A DNA stretch of 64,000 nucleotides from Synechococcus sp. LTW-R (lineage in GTDB: Bacteria; Cyanobacteriota; Cyanobacteriia; PCC-6307; Cyanobiaceae), in contig NZ_CP059060.1 of NCBI RefSeq assembly GCF_014217875.1, forward strand, positions 2,108,001 through 2,172,000, given 5' to 3'. Under the pieces are notes generated by a model. The model saw only the letters and a list, made by a program, of their open reading frames with translations. It was not told where the DNA came from and ran no database searches. This document shows positions 63,823 through 64,000 of the stretch, piece after piece. The number at the start of each line of letters is the position of its first letter. Position 1 is the stretch's first letter. Made by a program: the position numbers and the translations under genes.

Positions 63823-64000
63823 TCCAGAACAACTGGGGCTCTTCCCTCACACATAGGGCCCCACTTTCTTCTCACGCACCGTCCTCGAAGACCTCGATCA
63901 ACCCCGGCTCTGTCCGGGGTTTTTTGTTGCCGGAAGGCCTGCGATTCGGCCTGAAATTGTCTTTTCGGTGGGTGGCTCGTCGCATTTGATACGCGGATCC
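63823..64000. other. Intergenic region at the right edge
   Basis: Apart from the terminator, I see no gene here. A short frame runs to the end of the sequence without a recognisable product. Confidence 0.5.
63901..63925 (+). terminator. Rho-independent terminator of the porin gene
   Basis: ACCCCGG-6-nt-CCGGGGT followed by TTTTTT, 79 bp after the porin stop. Confidence 0.9.

Overview
This window looks like core chromosome of a high-GC picocyanobacterium of the Synechococcus/Cyanobium (alpha-cyanobacterial) lineage. The evidence is the gene set: a chlorophyll methyltransferase (chlM), a photosystem II D2 gene (psbD), Ycf3 and Ycf34, seven NDH-1 subunits, phytoene synthase and desaturase, RpaA, RpaB, PedR-like and RbcR-type regulators, and an SLH/OprB outer-membrane porin. 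The species is inferred only to this level. Coding density is very high: many convergent genes overlap at their 3' ends, many operon genes overlap by 4 to 8 bp (ATGA/GTGA style), and GTG and TTG starts are common. I saw no rRNA genes, transposases, phage genes or CRISPR arrays. One tRNA gene (Asn) is present.

Layout. 1-8 kb: cysteine desulfurase, a secreted protein, a LuxR-type response regulator, a pseudouridine synthase, chlM, nagA, purE, an AI-2E-family membrane protein, cysC and a SUI1/YciH protein. 8-16.6 kb: trpB, hrcA, an ABC exporter fused to a cyclic-nucleotide-binding domain, a rhodanese protein, a DUF3352 protein, sixA and citrate synthase. 16.6-24.8 kb: the ndhAIGE operon, NAD kinase, a CYTH phosphatase, a PedR-type regulator, metF, a nucleotide-sugar pyrophosphorylase, scpA and lapA. 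24.9-34 kb: ndhD and ndhF, an NnrU/Z-ISO-family membrane protein, an RbcR-type regulator, ndhM, and the crtP-crtB carotenoid operon. 34-43 kb: an alpha/beta hydrolase, an RRM RNA-binding protein, the CCA-adding enzyme, ycf34, tsaB, and the lipid operon rpaB-plsX-fabH-fabD-plsC. 43-52.6 kb: radA, ycf3, a copper-type P-ATPase, tmk, holB, rpaA, tRNA-Asn, an ECF-type ATPase, a UPF0367 protein, and a psbD copy without psbC. 52.6-64 kb: a multicopper oxidase, an intergenic transcription unit that may be a structured leader with a 17-residue peptide, a membrane-glycan cluster, and the porin.

How the genes fit together. Photosynthetic and cyclic electron transport (NDH-1, PSII D2, PSI assembly), pigment synthesis (chlM, crtP, crtB) and their light, redox or clock regulators (RpaA, RpaB, PedR-like, RbcR, the LuxR-type regulator) are interleaved. 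Fatty-acid and phospholipid initiation is apparently co-transcribed with rpaB. The 56-62 kb operon combines a methyltransferase-GT2 fusion, two GT39-type transferases and a YbhN-type membrane protein, which suggests lipid-linked sugar transfer at the cell envelope (inference).

The most unusual signals are the peptide-encoding RNA unit at 54.37-54.62 kb, a pair of mutually exclusive hairpins upstream of rpaA, a three-way-junction-like element between ndhD and lapA, and a pseudouridine synthase lacking the usual catalytic aspartate.
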